DNA of 64,000 nt. Origin: Bradysia coprophila (Eukaryota > Arthropoda > Insecta > Diptera > Sciaridae). The stretch covers positions 1,240,001-1,304,000 of the forward strand of contig NW_023503555.1 of the NCBI RefSeq assembly GCF_014529535.1, in the 5' to 3' direction. This document shows, in pieces, positions 23,409-35,358 of the stretch (positions are counted from its first letter, which is position 1; each line of letters opens with the position of its first letter). A model generated the notes under the pieces. That model was given only the letters and a program-made list of their open reading frames with translations, was not told the DNA's origin and made no database searches. The position numbers and the translations under genes were made by a program.

Positions 23409-24968
23409 TTCAATCGAGAGTGATTTTGTATCCGACTTAAACACGTATAAAGGACAAACTCAAAACCAGTGTTTCACAAGTTCCACGTTATAATAAAATA
23501 CAAGTGCTTGATATACCACATAGAGCTATTTATCAATAAAGTTTTCACTGACTCGGTTTTATCAGTACAATATGCTGATCTGGTCGTTGAGAGATGAGAT
23601 AACATGTAATCTAGTGCAACATGAAAGTAACTCGGTTTATAACTTCATTTCGATTTCAAGTTCATGGTTCATTTGATGATATTCTGAGAGTGATCTCAGC
23701 ACTTCGCCTTCGTACGTTTTGGGCAGCCCACTCACCTCTAAACTGTTATGTGAAATTCAACTTTCGCACGTGTCATACATAATACATTGGATGCTGCTAC
23801 CTAAGAGTGATGAACCCTTTGTAAATTTTTAGCCTACATTTGGGCGGAAAACATTCGTTTTTTGATTTCTTTGAACCAAATCCTTTTTTTTTAAATCAAA
23901 GCCATTAAGAGTCATATCGCGAATTCTTCGAACAATCTGTATGGAGGATAAATTCAACGTATCCGGATTTTTGAAGAGTATGGTATCGAATCCTTGCTTC
24001 ATTACGAGTTCAACAAGGCACATCTCGCCTCTCGCGGAAAAAGAGGTAGGGCAATTTCTAAAATGTCACTTAGTACTCCAAAGAAATTTCGACCGGTTTG
24101 TCATTTTTTTACCTTAAATTTAATTTACAGAGGGTCTTGATACCTCATCTTTTAAATGAAGATTTTCCCGACTTTACTTCTAACAAGAAATGTGATTTTT
24201 CTTTACTTTTATGAAGCAGCAGAGTTTGTGGTTGGTTGGATGCGTGCGATAAGGTCGTCAGACCTTGGGCTACATTATGGAAAATTATTTAAAATTTAAA
24301 ATGTAATGGCTAATCGTTACAGTAATGCTTTCGACTTGTGACCCATTATCAATATATCGTTACAAAAGCTTTCCTAATATTTCATGCAGATTATGAAAGG
24401 CTCTATTCATAAATCACATTTAAAGATCTACAATTTTTAATGGAAGACAAAACAGTTGAAGATTTCTTAGTAAACTTAAAGGATATACTTCGGTAAGGCT
24501 TGTTTTCCACTTACAAAAAACACTTTGCTTAGCTAAGCCACGGCTATTTTCTATTGTATAAAGTGTAAAGAGCTTAAAGAGAGAAAACGGAGTGCTTTTT
24601 TCGTAACTGAAAATTAAGACTAACCACTCTCTCTCATTATCCATGTGACGCATGTCCGCAAACACCGCAAAAATGATAAAATACCCGCAACAATGAAAAT
24701 AAAATAATAATTCGATACGTAAATGTGAGAATTGTGCACTGAATTTCAAAGAATTATAATTAGGCAACCCACCGGATCCTATTTATGTACTCTTATCATC
24801 AAATAAACGCGAATCGCATTAAATAGCTGGTAAGGTTGCGACAATAGATCAGTATCTTTTCGACTGTATCGTTCATGGTTAGTGCTCTTGTATCTGTAAT
24901 TTGTTTTTAGTCTTGCCTTGCCTGTTGGCTGAAAATTCTAATCAATCAACAAGTTTTCTTTGAAGAAA
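23409..24968. other. Intergenic region, head-to-head genes
   Basis: This lies between the start of the minus-strand prolyl hydroxylase and the start of the plus-strand secreted-protein gene, so both promoters should be inside. Apart from a possible promoter at 24818-24853 nothing is assigned. Short open frames at 23829-24023 and 24420-24767 on the minus strand look like chance. Confidence 0.5.
24818..24853 (+). promoter_or_regulatory. Possible core promoter of the small secreted-protein gene
   Basis: An ATTAAATAG element starts 33 bases before the A of a TCAGT initiator (24849-24853), the spacing typical of arthropod TATA-Inr promoters. It would give a 5' leader of about 118 bases to the ATG at 24969. 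Such short matches also arise by chance in AT-rich DNA. Confidence 0.35.
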
Positions 24969-25503
24969 ATGATTTTCGGATATTTCCTCATAACAATTAC
25001 TTGTTGTGCAGCAATTGCAACGTCAGCAAGCGTCGTTGAACAACGTAAGAAGTTAAATTGATTAGCAATTTAACAATTTTTATTTGCATTTTCTTCCTGT
25101 AGAAACATGCGAATTAAACTTTGTTACCGAACTTGCTTCAATACCCAATCGAATTCAGCAACTAGAAGAGAAGGCAGCTGCACTTGAATTGAAATTAACA
25201 AAATTGGAAACCATTACAACTCAACTGGGCGCTCAAACATCACAATTAGAAGCAAAATCTGTACAAGTCGACGCAGCAATAAAGGACTTGACCAACCTTG
25301 TCAATGATATCAGAGCCAAAGCAATTACCAACATTCGTCTAGGTGATCTTCAAACAGCAAACGTATTTGGTGACCTTGGCTATGAAGACTCATACGGTTT
25401 TGTGTTGACAAGTGCTGCTAATTTCAATAAAGACAATTATCTCGATTATGTTCGACGACGGAAGATCGAGAAATTCGTGAATGGGAAATGGGTTTCCATT
25501 TAA
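24969..25503 (+). CDS. Small secreted coiled-coil protein, unrecognised family
   Basis: Two exons, 24969-25044 and 25103-25503, joined across a 58-bp GT-AG intron, encode 158 residues. The first 22 or so (MIFGYFLITITCCAAIATSA) are a typical signal peptide. About residues 40-95 form a strong heptad-like, Ala/Leu/Gln/Lys-rich segment (IQQLEEKAAALELKLTKLE onward), predicted as coiled coil. The C-terminal 55 residues are mixed and end RRRKIEKFVNGKWVSI. There is one cysteine in the mature part. A polyadenylation signal AATAAAATAAAA follows near 25595. The combination of signal peptide, phase-1 intron just after it and an AATAAA supports a real gene. I do not recognise the family; a salivary, cuticular or hemolymph protein is possible but not shown. 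Confidence 0.75.
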
Positions 25504-25689
25504 AAGACAACGAAACATAAATGTATGTGTTTTTTCCTTAGATTTCTCTAAGGTTTTTTCCACTTTTTTCGTTTTCTTTGTTATTCAAGATATGAATAAA
25601 ATAAAAAAATGACTTCTCAAATTGCAGCCAGTAAAAAATCGATCTTTTCATAAACAGAAATTACAATAAATAAAAATCGTCCACTCTAT

Positions 25690-26935
25690 TCCTTCTCAAT
25701 GTTCGAAGAACACATGTTGCGTTTCCTCTTTGAATACTAATTGAAATTCTTTGCAATCAGTAATCTGTTGAACGCTTTTCCCCTGATACTTTTTTCATCC
25801 ACGATCCTAATTTCGTGACAAATTTGTTTGTTTCTGGTCTGGACCCATGCAACCTAAAGATTCAAAAGCAAGCGGGGTAAATAAATAAAATTTTCTTTAA
25901 GTTTTCTATAATGATTATGCTTTAATCTCTCCGCTTTCTCTGCAATTGATCGTGCTTTTTTAGAAGTTTCATCAATGTATGAAGGAGCCAACGTATCACG
26001 CACTGTCACATAAAAGAGATTTACCATGACTAAACGGAATTAGAGTCATACCATCAGGTCTTTTACCGTCATCTCTAGAAATTCCCGCTAAACTTGCTAT
26101 TGACCAACGGAAGGTCCCAATTCCTCTCTATCTTCCTCTCATCATCACTACCTGGAACAAATTCACTAGGAATCGAACTTACTAACCCAAAACACTATCA
26201 TCGATCACATTAATATTAAACCTACTCAAAATCTCATAAGACAGACTGGACGTCGAATACACAGACGACAGATACGCAGGAAGTGCCAATTCCTCAACTT
26301 TCCGAATACCTAATCCACCCTGAGCTAACGGCAGGGTAGCCTGACCCCAAGAAAAATCTAACAGCCTAAGATTAGTAATCGTCTCAAGCGTCGAACGAAA
26401 AACTTCATTTACCTACTTCAAATAAGCATTCAAAGAAAATGCCTTAGAACTACGCAACAAATAGTTAAACCTACAGCTTCCTGAAGACTTCCTAAAAACG
26501 CACAAAGTCGGATGGACATCCATCAACTTCAAATGCTCGCACATCACCTTTATTTCTTCAATCTTAGAAGAAAGAAAACATTCTCTCTAACCTCTCTAAC
26601 CCTGACTCAAAAATCGGCGAACCTAAAATCTCAAGGGAGTACTCATCAACAAAGCTGGCAACAAAGCTGATATCTCAGCATACATATTAGCCCTATCCCT
26701 TCAGAAGCGGTTACAAAAAAAACTCACACTTTTTCGCATTCAGTGGCAAACCGGACAACGCACAAAAGTCTAACACTTTCCTAATATCTTCCAACACCAC
26801 AGAAAGAACATTACCAACTGAACTATCATTCAAATACCATTCTCATAATGCCAATACAAAAACCAGGTGTACCCAATGGATCACCCTGTTGAAACCTCCT
26901 CTTCGACAACAATGTTCGCTTCAGTTTCAATTTTT
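25690..26935 (-). pseudogene. Decayed retroelement: reverse transcriptase and C-terminal endonuclease-like region
   Basis: On the minus strand, starting near 26935, one frame reads KRRFQQGDPLGTPGFCIGI, the conserved RT motif around QGDPLG. It is followed by VVLEDIRKVLDFCALSGLPL and NAKKCEFF, typical of the finger-palm region. Further on come QGGLGIRKVEELALPAYLSS and a region with RDDGKRPDGMTLIPF, then ISISIQRGNATCV. The latter part is homologous to the fragment at 61002-61523. Many stops and frameshifts interrupt the coding frame. It fills the space between the secreted-protein and LRR genes. It is non-functional. Confidence 0.75.
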
Positions 26936-28780
26936 TTATTTGTTTTGTGTGAATCAATAGCAGGAATCTGTGAAGTAAGCATTTGTATTATGAAAGTTGA
27001 TGTGTGACTAGAAATATGTGCAATTTATGGAAAAATTCGGTTGAAAACAGGTATTTTAAAAGATGAAAAAACAATAAATGAAACAGCTTTTCCAAAAATC
27101 AGAAACCATTATTGCATCCAAAAATGTATAAATTAAGTAGGTACCCTAAGAGTTGCAACTTTCAGACCCTTTTTTCGGTTTTGTGCTATGAAAAAGGGGT
27201 GATTCCTCTTAAAAATATCACAATCGTTCTATGTTAGCATGGTCGGCGACATTCTGACTGTGCTGTACTTAGGATTCCTAACATCAGCCCTCCGCAAGTT
27301 CTCAAATAAGAATCGTGAGACAAGCGAGATGCAACAGGATGACAGCAATAACTGTTGGTTAAAATTCAAAGAAATCCTGGACTCATTAATTTCATTAACA
27401 ACAAATCAACTACACTGCATCGGAAGAGATGCATCGATTTAAAGAAATGTAAAGATAAAATCTGAGATTTGTTCGGTACTCTCTATAAAGAACTGCACCA
27501 ATCGTACACGATAGAAATCATGTCAGAGCGTACGCGCATATTATATATTCACTTCACATAATCGTTGGTATTCGTCGATTTAAAAATAGCCAACTCTCAT
27601 CAAACAACCTTACCTGCAAAAAATGAATTACGAATGTAAATAGTTTTGTTTTAGAATATTTTGTGAGGCGGTTCGGTTAATCTTGGTCTGTGAAAATTAT
27701 TAAATAAAAATTTAGATAGGGCGATCAGTATCGTCAAATTGCAATCAATCGTTCGACAATTGCGTTTTGCAACTTCATGGAATGATGCCTTAATCAGTGG
27801 TCTTTATTTTGTGATTCACAATTTCAGCTCAAAGAAAAGGGGACAAACATTAAGCTGCAGACGTGAAAACCAAATATTACGTAATGTGATGATGGTAGAG
27901 TTGTTAACAATATGTGCGGTGCATCTGTAATCATTATTTGTTTAGAGGAAAATTACGTTACCGAGACAGTTTGACGGGATATTAAAAGGCGAATATGCTT
28001 TCTTATTGCAGTTAATTTATGAAAAGTGTAGCCCGTTCAGTGAAACCTATTATTCGTAAAATGCATTTGTGCGTACGAAGTTGCAACTGTGCAAGCCAAA
28101 TAAGAAATTGTTGACCTAATTGTGTGACCTTAAAGTTAAATGAAATGAGAGCGACGACATAGCATTGTGTTCGTCGACTCTAAACCAAAGCAGATAAAGT
28201 TACGCTGACTATTTGCTTTTTTGACAATTGTGAATTGGAGAAAGTGTGCATGTGCGTGTCCCGAAACCGCTAGTTTGAACAGAACCACCGAATATACGTT
28301 CATCTGTTAACGACAGCTACTACAGCATACAGCAATAAGAAATGAACTCTTGCTAACACCAACTTGTACATAGCAATTTGTATGTTAAAATTAGTGAAGT
28401 AATAGATTCAGTTAAAATTGCTTAGAACAATAGACGTAAAAGATTTGAAAATAATATTGGTGACATACCTGACGTCTGTGACTGCATACCATATGCAGCA
28501 TAATCTATCTGTTACAACAGCCAACAATTTGATAATATATCGAAACACAGAGAGAAAGTGTTACAAGCAGAGCTTCTATAAATACGTAGAGTGTGTTTCT
28601 GGTGATGTTGCACAGTTATCGTTTATGTTTTAAGTCCCGCTACCAGTTACCACACATCTTATTGTCCTTGAACTTCAAACGATAAATCAAATTGGCCGGA
28701 AGCCAATTAAAAGTGCAGACAAAACCTTTTCTCTCTCTGATCACACAAGTGTTGATATATAGAAATTGCATGCCAACAAG
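26936..28780. other. Intergenic region upstream of the LRR gene
   Basis: No gene is firmly supported. A 67-codon open frame at 27239-27442 (MVGDILTVLYLGFLTSALRK at its start) has a proper ATG but no recognisable domain and is probably chance or relic. Part of the dispersed AATCTTTTACTTCATT family lies at about 28385-28450 on the minus strand. Confidence 0.5.
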
Positions 28781-30584
28781 ATGAAAAAGTGTCAGGTGCG
28801 ATCACTCAGTGAATTGGCACTAACGGAACTAGCTAACACTGTGGTAACGGCAATCGGATTCGCCATGCACACCGAATTGGACAATGATATAACCATCACC
28901 ATGGTCGATGTAAATTCGTATTTAGAAGAGTCTGGTGCAACAAGTGATATTTACCAAGATATGCTGCGAGTTATACTGAGTTCGGATTTTTTGGAAGCAA
29001 CCGTTCGTTTCACATGCCTTCAGATGCTGCTCAATGGGAGTGTTCAGTGTCTGGTATCGGAAATATTTCCGTACTCGTACTATGAAAAGATTCTGCAAGT
29101 AATAGCCGCTCAGGGAAGCGGTCTGACCGCATTGAATTTGAAGGGTGTCTGGGTGAAACATGAACACATGAACTACATGTACGAAATAATGAAGAACTGC
29201 ACGAAATTAACGAAATTGTCTATTCCATACATTGCTACTGACGAATTGCTCAAGTACATTTCCAATTGTAAATTTCTTAAAATTTTGGATGTATCCGGTG
29301 AAACGGACATAACCGAAATCGGTGTCGAATATCTGTGTCTCGGAGCAGCGAGAGAGCGACTGAAAATTGTAGATATTGGAACGTTAGGCGAGGAAAATAT
29401 TTGTCACACCGACATTGCGTTACTGTTAACTAATCTGCCAAATTTAGAAAATCTGGTCACCTACTCTTATGTCGGACAATCATTACTGTGCATCAGCGAG
29501 CACCACAACCCTCACTTCAAAACGAAACTGAAATATCTGCACGACACCAGAACCAACAATAAAACCATCGACGCCATTGTTGAAATGTGCCCAGATCTGG
29601 AGAGTATCTATCTGGACACACCGGACAGTGGTGTAATGCACAAACTAAAGTTTTTGAATTTGAGAAAGCTGAAAATCTACAAATTTTGTTGCATTGAACT
29701 GGAGCAATTGCTCGAAAACATTGGACGGAATTTGTATCATCTGACGATTATAAAAGGACGAGGCACAATGGATCTGGGCAGACTGTCACGCGCCTGCTGT
29801 GGATTGGTCGACTTGGACTGTTATATGATGGATCTGATGACGTACAACAGTGATAGAAAGTTTGATAATCTGCAAGGATTGGAGATGTTAAACAGTCCGT
29901 TCACGAATACGGCGCTGAAGCGATTCGTATGCAATACACGAACGTTGAAAAGACTAGCGATCGATAGCATCACATTTACTGATGAGGATATGGCAAGGTA
30001 TGTCTAGTCAAATCCTTCAGAGATATGTAGAAAGGTACAGTACAGTGATGAGCACCCAATTGTGCCAGCATGTTCATAACTAGTCAAAAACGTCAACGTA
30101 CGCTACAATCTAGTCCATCTTGTTCCACACATTCACATGTGTATGAGTCACAAGGTATGAATGTGTGTAACAAAGTGGATTAGCCAAATAAGATCTTGAT
30201 AGCACGACGGCACTTTAAATGTACATGATTGTAGTTAGGATGTAGAAAATTCCACGCCTCAGTCTCAGATAAAGCTAACAATTCGCAACATTTTCAGCAT
30301 ATTCCTTGACACCGACTTTAATCTTCTGGAAGACATCTGGTTCACTTCTGCACCAAATTTAACGGTACAAACTGTAGAGGTATAACGCGATTTTTTTACC
30401 TTTTACCGAAAAATAAATTCGAAAATTTTTTGCATAGCTCTTGATGGATCGTTGTCCGGAACTGCAAAGTATTGGACAGCTAAGTGGATGGGCACTAACA
30501 CCTGACGATTTATCACTTCTCCGCGGTATGCTGAAGAGCGCGAATTCATGCTTGGTATTATCACCCACTAATGTATTCCCTTAA
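28781..30584 (+). CDS. Leucine-rich-repeat protein, unassigned subfamily
   Basis: Exons 28781-29997, 30298-30364 and 30438-30584 join in frame to encode 476 residues. The ATG at 28781 ([20 protein letters not shown]) is preceded in frame by a TAG 18 bases upstream, fixing the start. From about residue 115 the protein shows irregular leucine-rich repeats of 24-28 residues, such as [49 protein letters not shown] and [20 protein letters not shown]-like. This pattern is that of cysteine-containing/RI-like LRR proteins. The N-terminal helical part has no clear F-box; it might be a diverged adaptor. No signal peptide or membrane segment is visible, so it is probably intracellular, perhaps a ubiquitin-ligase substrate receptor. 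That role is inference only. A shorter, exon-1-only product would end at a TAG at 30005-30007. Confidence 0.8.
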
Positions 30585-30965
30585 ATGTTGTTACAATTCC
30601 CACAATTTATTTTCATTTATAAAACAAAATTAAACTCACGAAAATAGGATGTTTTGTTGTCGATGTTTTACTGCAATTGTGCCACTCTTATATACGACAC
30701 AATGTTAAACGTTTCATTTTTGTTCTTTTTGTTTTTTATTGTTTATTTTCCTTAGGTGCTTGCAACGAAATATCGCGATGCTCATCTGGCAAATATTTAC
30801 TGGCATGAATAAAATATTCGATATTGTAAACACTAATGTAAACATGGACTTTGAATTGCCAATTTTGCTCTTTAACCTGGTTTAGATTTAACCGGCAGGG
30901 TCTATTTTTGGGAAAACGTTTTCCCATATTTTCCTGGATTTTCGTACATTTCACCAAATTTTCCG

Positions 30966-31443
30966 AAATAGTATATTTCAACATACCCCAATACACACAA
31001 GGTGTGTATGGATACGAGGGCGAAGCCCGAGTGAAATACACACCGCGTGTGTATTGGGGTATTTTGAAAGATATTTTTCTGTAATAGTGAGAGTGTGTTG
31101 GTGCTTTCCTTCCCAACCGTTACTTTCCCGCTCGACCGTTTACTTTCCCGCTCGACCGATTCATATGACACCTCACCAATACACTCTCACGTATACAGAA
31201 AAATATTTTTTCTGTATACGTGAGTGTATTGGTGAGCTATGATATGAATCGGTCGGTAGGGAAAGTAAACGGTCGAGAAGGAAAGTAACGGTTGGGAAGG
31301 AAAGCACCAACACACTCTCACTATTACAGAAAAATATCTTTCAAAATACCCCAATACACACTCGATGTGTGTTTTCGCTTGGGCTTCGCCCGCGCGTGCA
31401 CACACATCTTGTGTGTATTGGGGTATGTTGAAATATACTATTT
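30966..31443. mobile_element. Long palindromic foldback, 478 bp
   Basis: The left end AAATAGTATATTTCAACATA and right end (reverse complement) are inverted copies. Pairing continues inward through the CCCCAATACACAC blocks and the GAGAGTGTGTTGGTGCTTTC blocks to a centre at about 31204 (AAAAATATTTTTT). Each arm is about 235 bp with scattered mismatches and small indels. A (C/T)TTTACTTTCCCGCTCGACCG duplication lengthens the left arm. No coding frame is expected; the open frames on both strands are a by-product of symmetry. Confidence 0.85.
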
Positions 31444-31591
31444 GTGAAAATTAAGGAAAATGGTGGAAAGTTAAAAAAAAATGTGCGAAAGTGTTTTAAA
31501 AAAAAGTCCTCGCTAAACGCCAATCGTATCACGAAATCATTAAATCTGCTAGCTATTTTGCTTAATGTTTAACTCATAAAATGTACTTACA

Positions 31592-31695
31592 GAATCTATT
31601 GCTTCATTAGTTCTAGAAAATGTTTTGCTGTAGTAAGGCATCATTATCCATTCATAGCTTATTTTCGACGTCACTCTCGATAATGGATGACTAGC
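31592..31695 (+). repeat. Copy of the dispersed AATCTTTTACTTCATT family (diverged)
   Basis: It starts GAATCTATTGCTTCATTAG and carries a GCATCATTATCCATTCATAGC block aligned with the GACCTCATTATCCAGAGAGC block at 57215. Divergence is higher than in the other copies. Confidence 0.45.
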
Positions 31696-31872
31696 TCGAG
31701 CTATAATAGGTCAATGACTGATGAATTTGCATAGTGGGCTTTACGTTTTTCTGACTTTTTATCGAAGAAGAAACTAGCCTGAAGTTGAACCACAGTGAAT
31801 TTCAGGTTCAGGTTCAGGTTCGAACCAAAACCGCCCACTCCGATACTTAGTTTCTAAATACGTTTGTTTTCC

Positions 31873-33813
31873 TCAAGAGGAATTCTTCTGAAAAACAGAA
31901 GACCGAAATCGGACGCATTTTCCATTGGAATTTTTTATATGTGCCCAATAAGGTATTCGACCCAGAAGCCAAAACCACTTTCAAAAAAATTCTTCGAAGC
32001 TTGTGTGGCTGTGTGTACCAAGTAAAGAGACTCAGAATGTCAAAAGAATACTAAGGTTGACATTTTCGTTTTATTGGTGTGTGTGATATAATTTTTCAAT
32101 GAATTTCGAGTCATAATTCCTCTAGGTAGTCTACCTCTATGGTGTGTACATGCAATTACCTTTCAAATGACAACCCATACGACCATGCACGTTTCGTGTA
32201 CCTCGAGCAATTTCTAGGTAAGAAAAGTGCATGTTTTCAGGGAGGTGCGGTAATCATGGTTTGATAGCGAAATGAAACGCATTTCTGTGTAACAAAATAA
32301 TTTGAGATAAAAAAGTCTTCGCAATTCGATTAATCTTTTCGAAGAAGAATTTCTATTTGAATCAAAAACGTACACTATATTGCACTTACCATACCAATTA
32401 TTCATTCAAAAATAATCACATTGATTTATTTTCATTTAAGTTCGCAAGAGTACACTGTGCAAACATTACATGGAATTGTTCTATGACTTTTTTGTAAACC
32501 ATGCTTGTTTCAAAAAATGAAACAAAACGAAACAAATCAAAATAAAACAAATCAAATCAAAACGAAACAAATCAAAACAAAACAAAACAAATCATGTTTC
32601 GGCCACTTGGCAACAAATTACAAGATCTGTTTTAAAGATCAATACATGGATTTCGATTATCACTCTTTCCAGGTAGCATCATTGAGATTGAACTTAGAGG
32701 TAAACAAAGTAAAATTTAAAATTTTTAAATTTAAATTGCTTCGAAACAGCTAAAAACAAATTGTTTTTCCGTGGGAAATCTACGGAAAACAAATTTAATT
32801 TGTGCTGTTTCGCGACCTAATACTTACAATATTTTTATGTTTCACTTTGTTTACCTCTAAGTCCAATCATAATTAAGCTACCATAAAAGAATAATTAACG
32901 AAATCCAAATATTAATCCTAAAAACAGATCTTGTAATTTGTTGCCAAGTGGCCGAAACATGTTTTGTTTTGATTTGTTTTGATTTGTTTTGTTTTGATTT
33001 GTTTTGTTTTGTTTCACTTTTTCGAAGCAATGTTGACAACTTACAATAAAAGATCTCACAGAATAATTTCGTGTGTATGAAAAGTCAATGCACACATGAT
33101 TTCAACTTCTAGGATTTGTATTAAAAAATAAACGTTGATGTGATCATTTTTGAATAAACGTTTCGTGAGTGCAGTGGTGTTATGTTTTCGTTCGAATAGA
33201 AACCATGTTTCGAAATATGTGAACAATCTGCAAGACATTTTTTATCTCAATTATATATTGTTTTAGAGAAATGCTTTTCATTTTCTGTAAAACCACGATT
33301 CCCGCACCTCCCAGTCTTTTTTCTGTTGAAAACTTCAACTGCACATATCTCAGTTTAGATGACTTTTGAACCAAAGCACCTAGCAGGGTAATAGAGGTTT
33401 TTCACGTCAAATAGAGTAGTTTTTCGATACCAATAATACCATAAGCAGCCTTAATGGTAATTTTGCAATGACATTATGAAAAAAAAACGTATGGAAATAT
33501 TCGCATACTTCGATTAAAGTACTACTTTATTTTTTTCTATTACCCTGCTAGGTGCTTTGTTTAAACCCAACAAGACCCTATTCGCCCCGAAAGTACATGC
33601 AATTACCTTTCTAATGAGACCCCACACGACCCTGTACGGCTCATGTAACTGGAGAAATTTTTGTAAGAAAAGTGCATGATCACCTCACACTAGCCACACA
33701 AGCTTCGAAGAATTTTTTTGAAAGTGGTTTTGGACTTCTGGGATTGAATACCTTATTTGGCACAAACGAAAAATTCCAATAGAAAATGCGGTATTCTGTT
33801 TTTCAGAAGAATC
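31873..33813. mobile_element. Composite foldback, about 1.9 kb, with inserted MITE and internal inversion
   Basis: Outer segments 31873-32013 and 33680-33813 are inverted copies (shared CACAAGCTTCGAAGAATTTTT). Inner arms about 32237-32700 and 32830-33313 are also inverted, including AAACAAATC-type repeats and a CATGTTTCGGCCACTTGGCA block. By contrast 32145-32237 and 33593-33685 are direct repeats (GTACATGCAATTACCTTTC), implying a local inversion after the structure formed. A 188-bp MITE interrupts the right arm. No protein is encoded. Confidence 0.75.
33372..33559. mobile_element. MITE, 188 bp
   Basis: Perfect 24-bp terminal inverted repeats start CAAAGCACCTAGCAGGGTAA. Flanks TTTGAAC and TTTAAAC may be an imperfect target-site duplication. 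Its presence explains why the right arm of the surrounding foldback is longer than the left. Confidence 0.8.
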
Positions 33814-35358
33814 CCTCCAATTGGCTACGTTATATGAATGAAAGTCCTAACAAAAGCCCAATGGATGTGGAAGACACACATAGGCCAGTTTGTGTACAAT
33901 GTTTAGTGATATTTTAAAGTTTTAGATTCTTTTTTCTAACGGACTTCACAACCGAGAAGCGTATCAGCATACAACCATTACGAACTATTACTTCTTTCGT
34001 TTGAACATCAACAATGATGTAACAAAGAGACGAATGAAAAGATGAGCAAAACTGAAACTGTTTCCATTCATATTCTTTTGAGTCGATATACTTCAAAGGG
34101 TATGACTCAGTGGCTACTGGTTGTGTATGTACTAGTCTTCCACCAAAATTCGAATCCCACGTAAGACAATTTCACAAGGAATTTTTCTAGCGATTATATT
34201 GCAGTTACAGTGAGTTTGGTGGCTGCAACGATATACATACTGAGTGACTCGTATGGCGTAACCCAAATACGATGAATTTGTTTGCATAATATAACAGGAG
34301 CCACTGGTGAGAGTTTCTACTGTTCAGAAATCAAACATCGAAGAACTCAATTGAATTGAAATGAATCAAGAAACTTGAAACCCCTGGAAGAGGGGTGTAT
34401 AAATACAGTAGAACTTTGAAGAAGGAATTCAGAATAAACTTGAACGTTAAACGGGAATTAATTGAGTCTGATCTAAAAGTACTAAGAGTAAGCGACTGTA
34501 GAACGTTGAAGATTGCTGGAAGAGGCCAAAACCAGTAATAGGTTGTAGTGCCCGCCTAAGTAAGTAAGTAAGTTAAACGGGAAACAGCCCGAAAAATGAA
34601 GTTTCATTCTTAATTAAGTGGATTATAACTGCAGCGAGTTAGAATTATGGATCATTGTCATAGCTATACCACTGCATTAGATTCACAGAACTTCGAACAG
34701 ATGTCACCCTTTCGTGGTCTGAGTTAAAACATTCAACACATGCAACTGTACACTCACGCATATTTGTATCAAAATTTGGAGACTGTTTGATATCCTGTCG
34801 TGTGAAGCTAAAACATCATATTGAATTGTTTCATCGAAGCTTCTTTTGGATTCCATTGGAAAAGTGGAATACAAAAGAAGCTTAAAGCTCTCAAAAGCTC
34901 CTCAAAAGCATAGAAACAAATGCGTTGCAGTGTTTTAAATTAACATTGCATTCTACATTTGGCACAAATGCTTTCCATAGCCAAAATTGCTAAAGAAAAT
35001 TTCATTTCATTTCAGCGTTTGTGCTATCGTGGTCTTCTACAAAAAATTACGTCCGCTCCTTGCTAGATATTTCCGCGATAAACAAAAATTTACGGTCATC
35101 CGATCACACGTTCTATCGGGCCTCGATTTTTATTGGTATAATGTCGACAATTGGACCCGAACTTCACCCATCTCATCCATTTGATCTTAGTCTCGCAAGA
35201 ACATTTTGTCCACGAAAAACCGGGCGATGTATGTAAAATGTGGTAACTTTGTTCTTTTTATTAAATTGTAAAGTTTGTGGTGTGTGGTACGCACTGTGCG
35301 CTCACACTCTTTAAATATAATAATAAATTGGCTTTGTTCAATTTTTCACTTATAACTA

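Larger units (their letters stand above)
30585..35358. other. Gene-free region rich in palindromes
   Basis: It lies between the LRR gene and the 3' end of the BEN-domain gene. The palindromes at 30966-31443 and 31873-33813 and the MITE at 33372-33559 occupy most of the first 3.2 kb. A TAAG tetranucleotide run sits at about 34554-34574, and a single copy of the foldback-array family at 34830-34925. No gene is supported. Confidence 0.55.

Noticed and set aside
27239-27442. 67-codon frame with an ATG start
   Set aside because: No domain, no splice partner and no regulatory context; kept only as a mention in the intergenic entry.
30736-31532. Several overlapping open frames on both strands
   Set aside because: They are mirror products of the palindrome at 30966-31443 and carry no recognisable domain.
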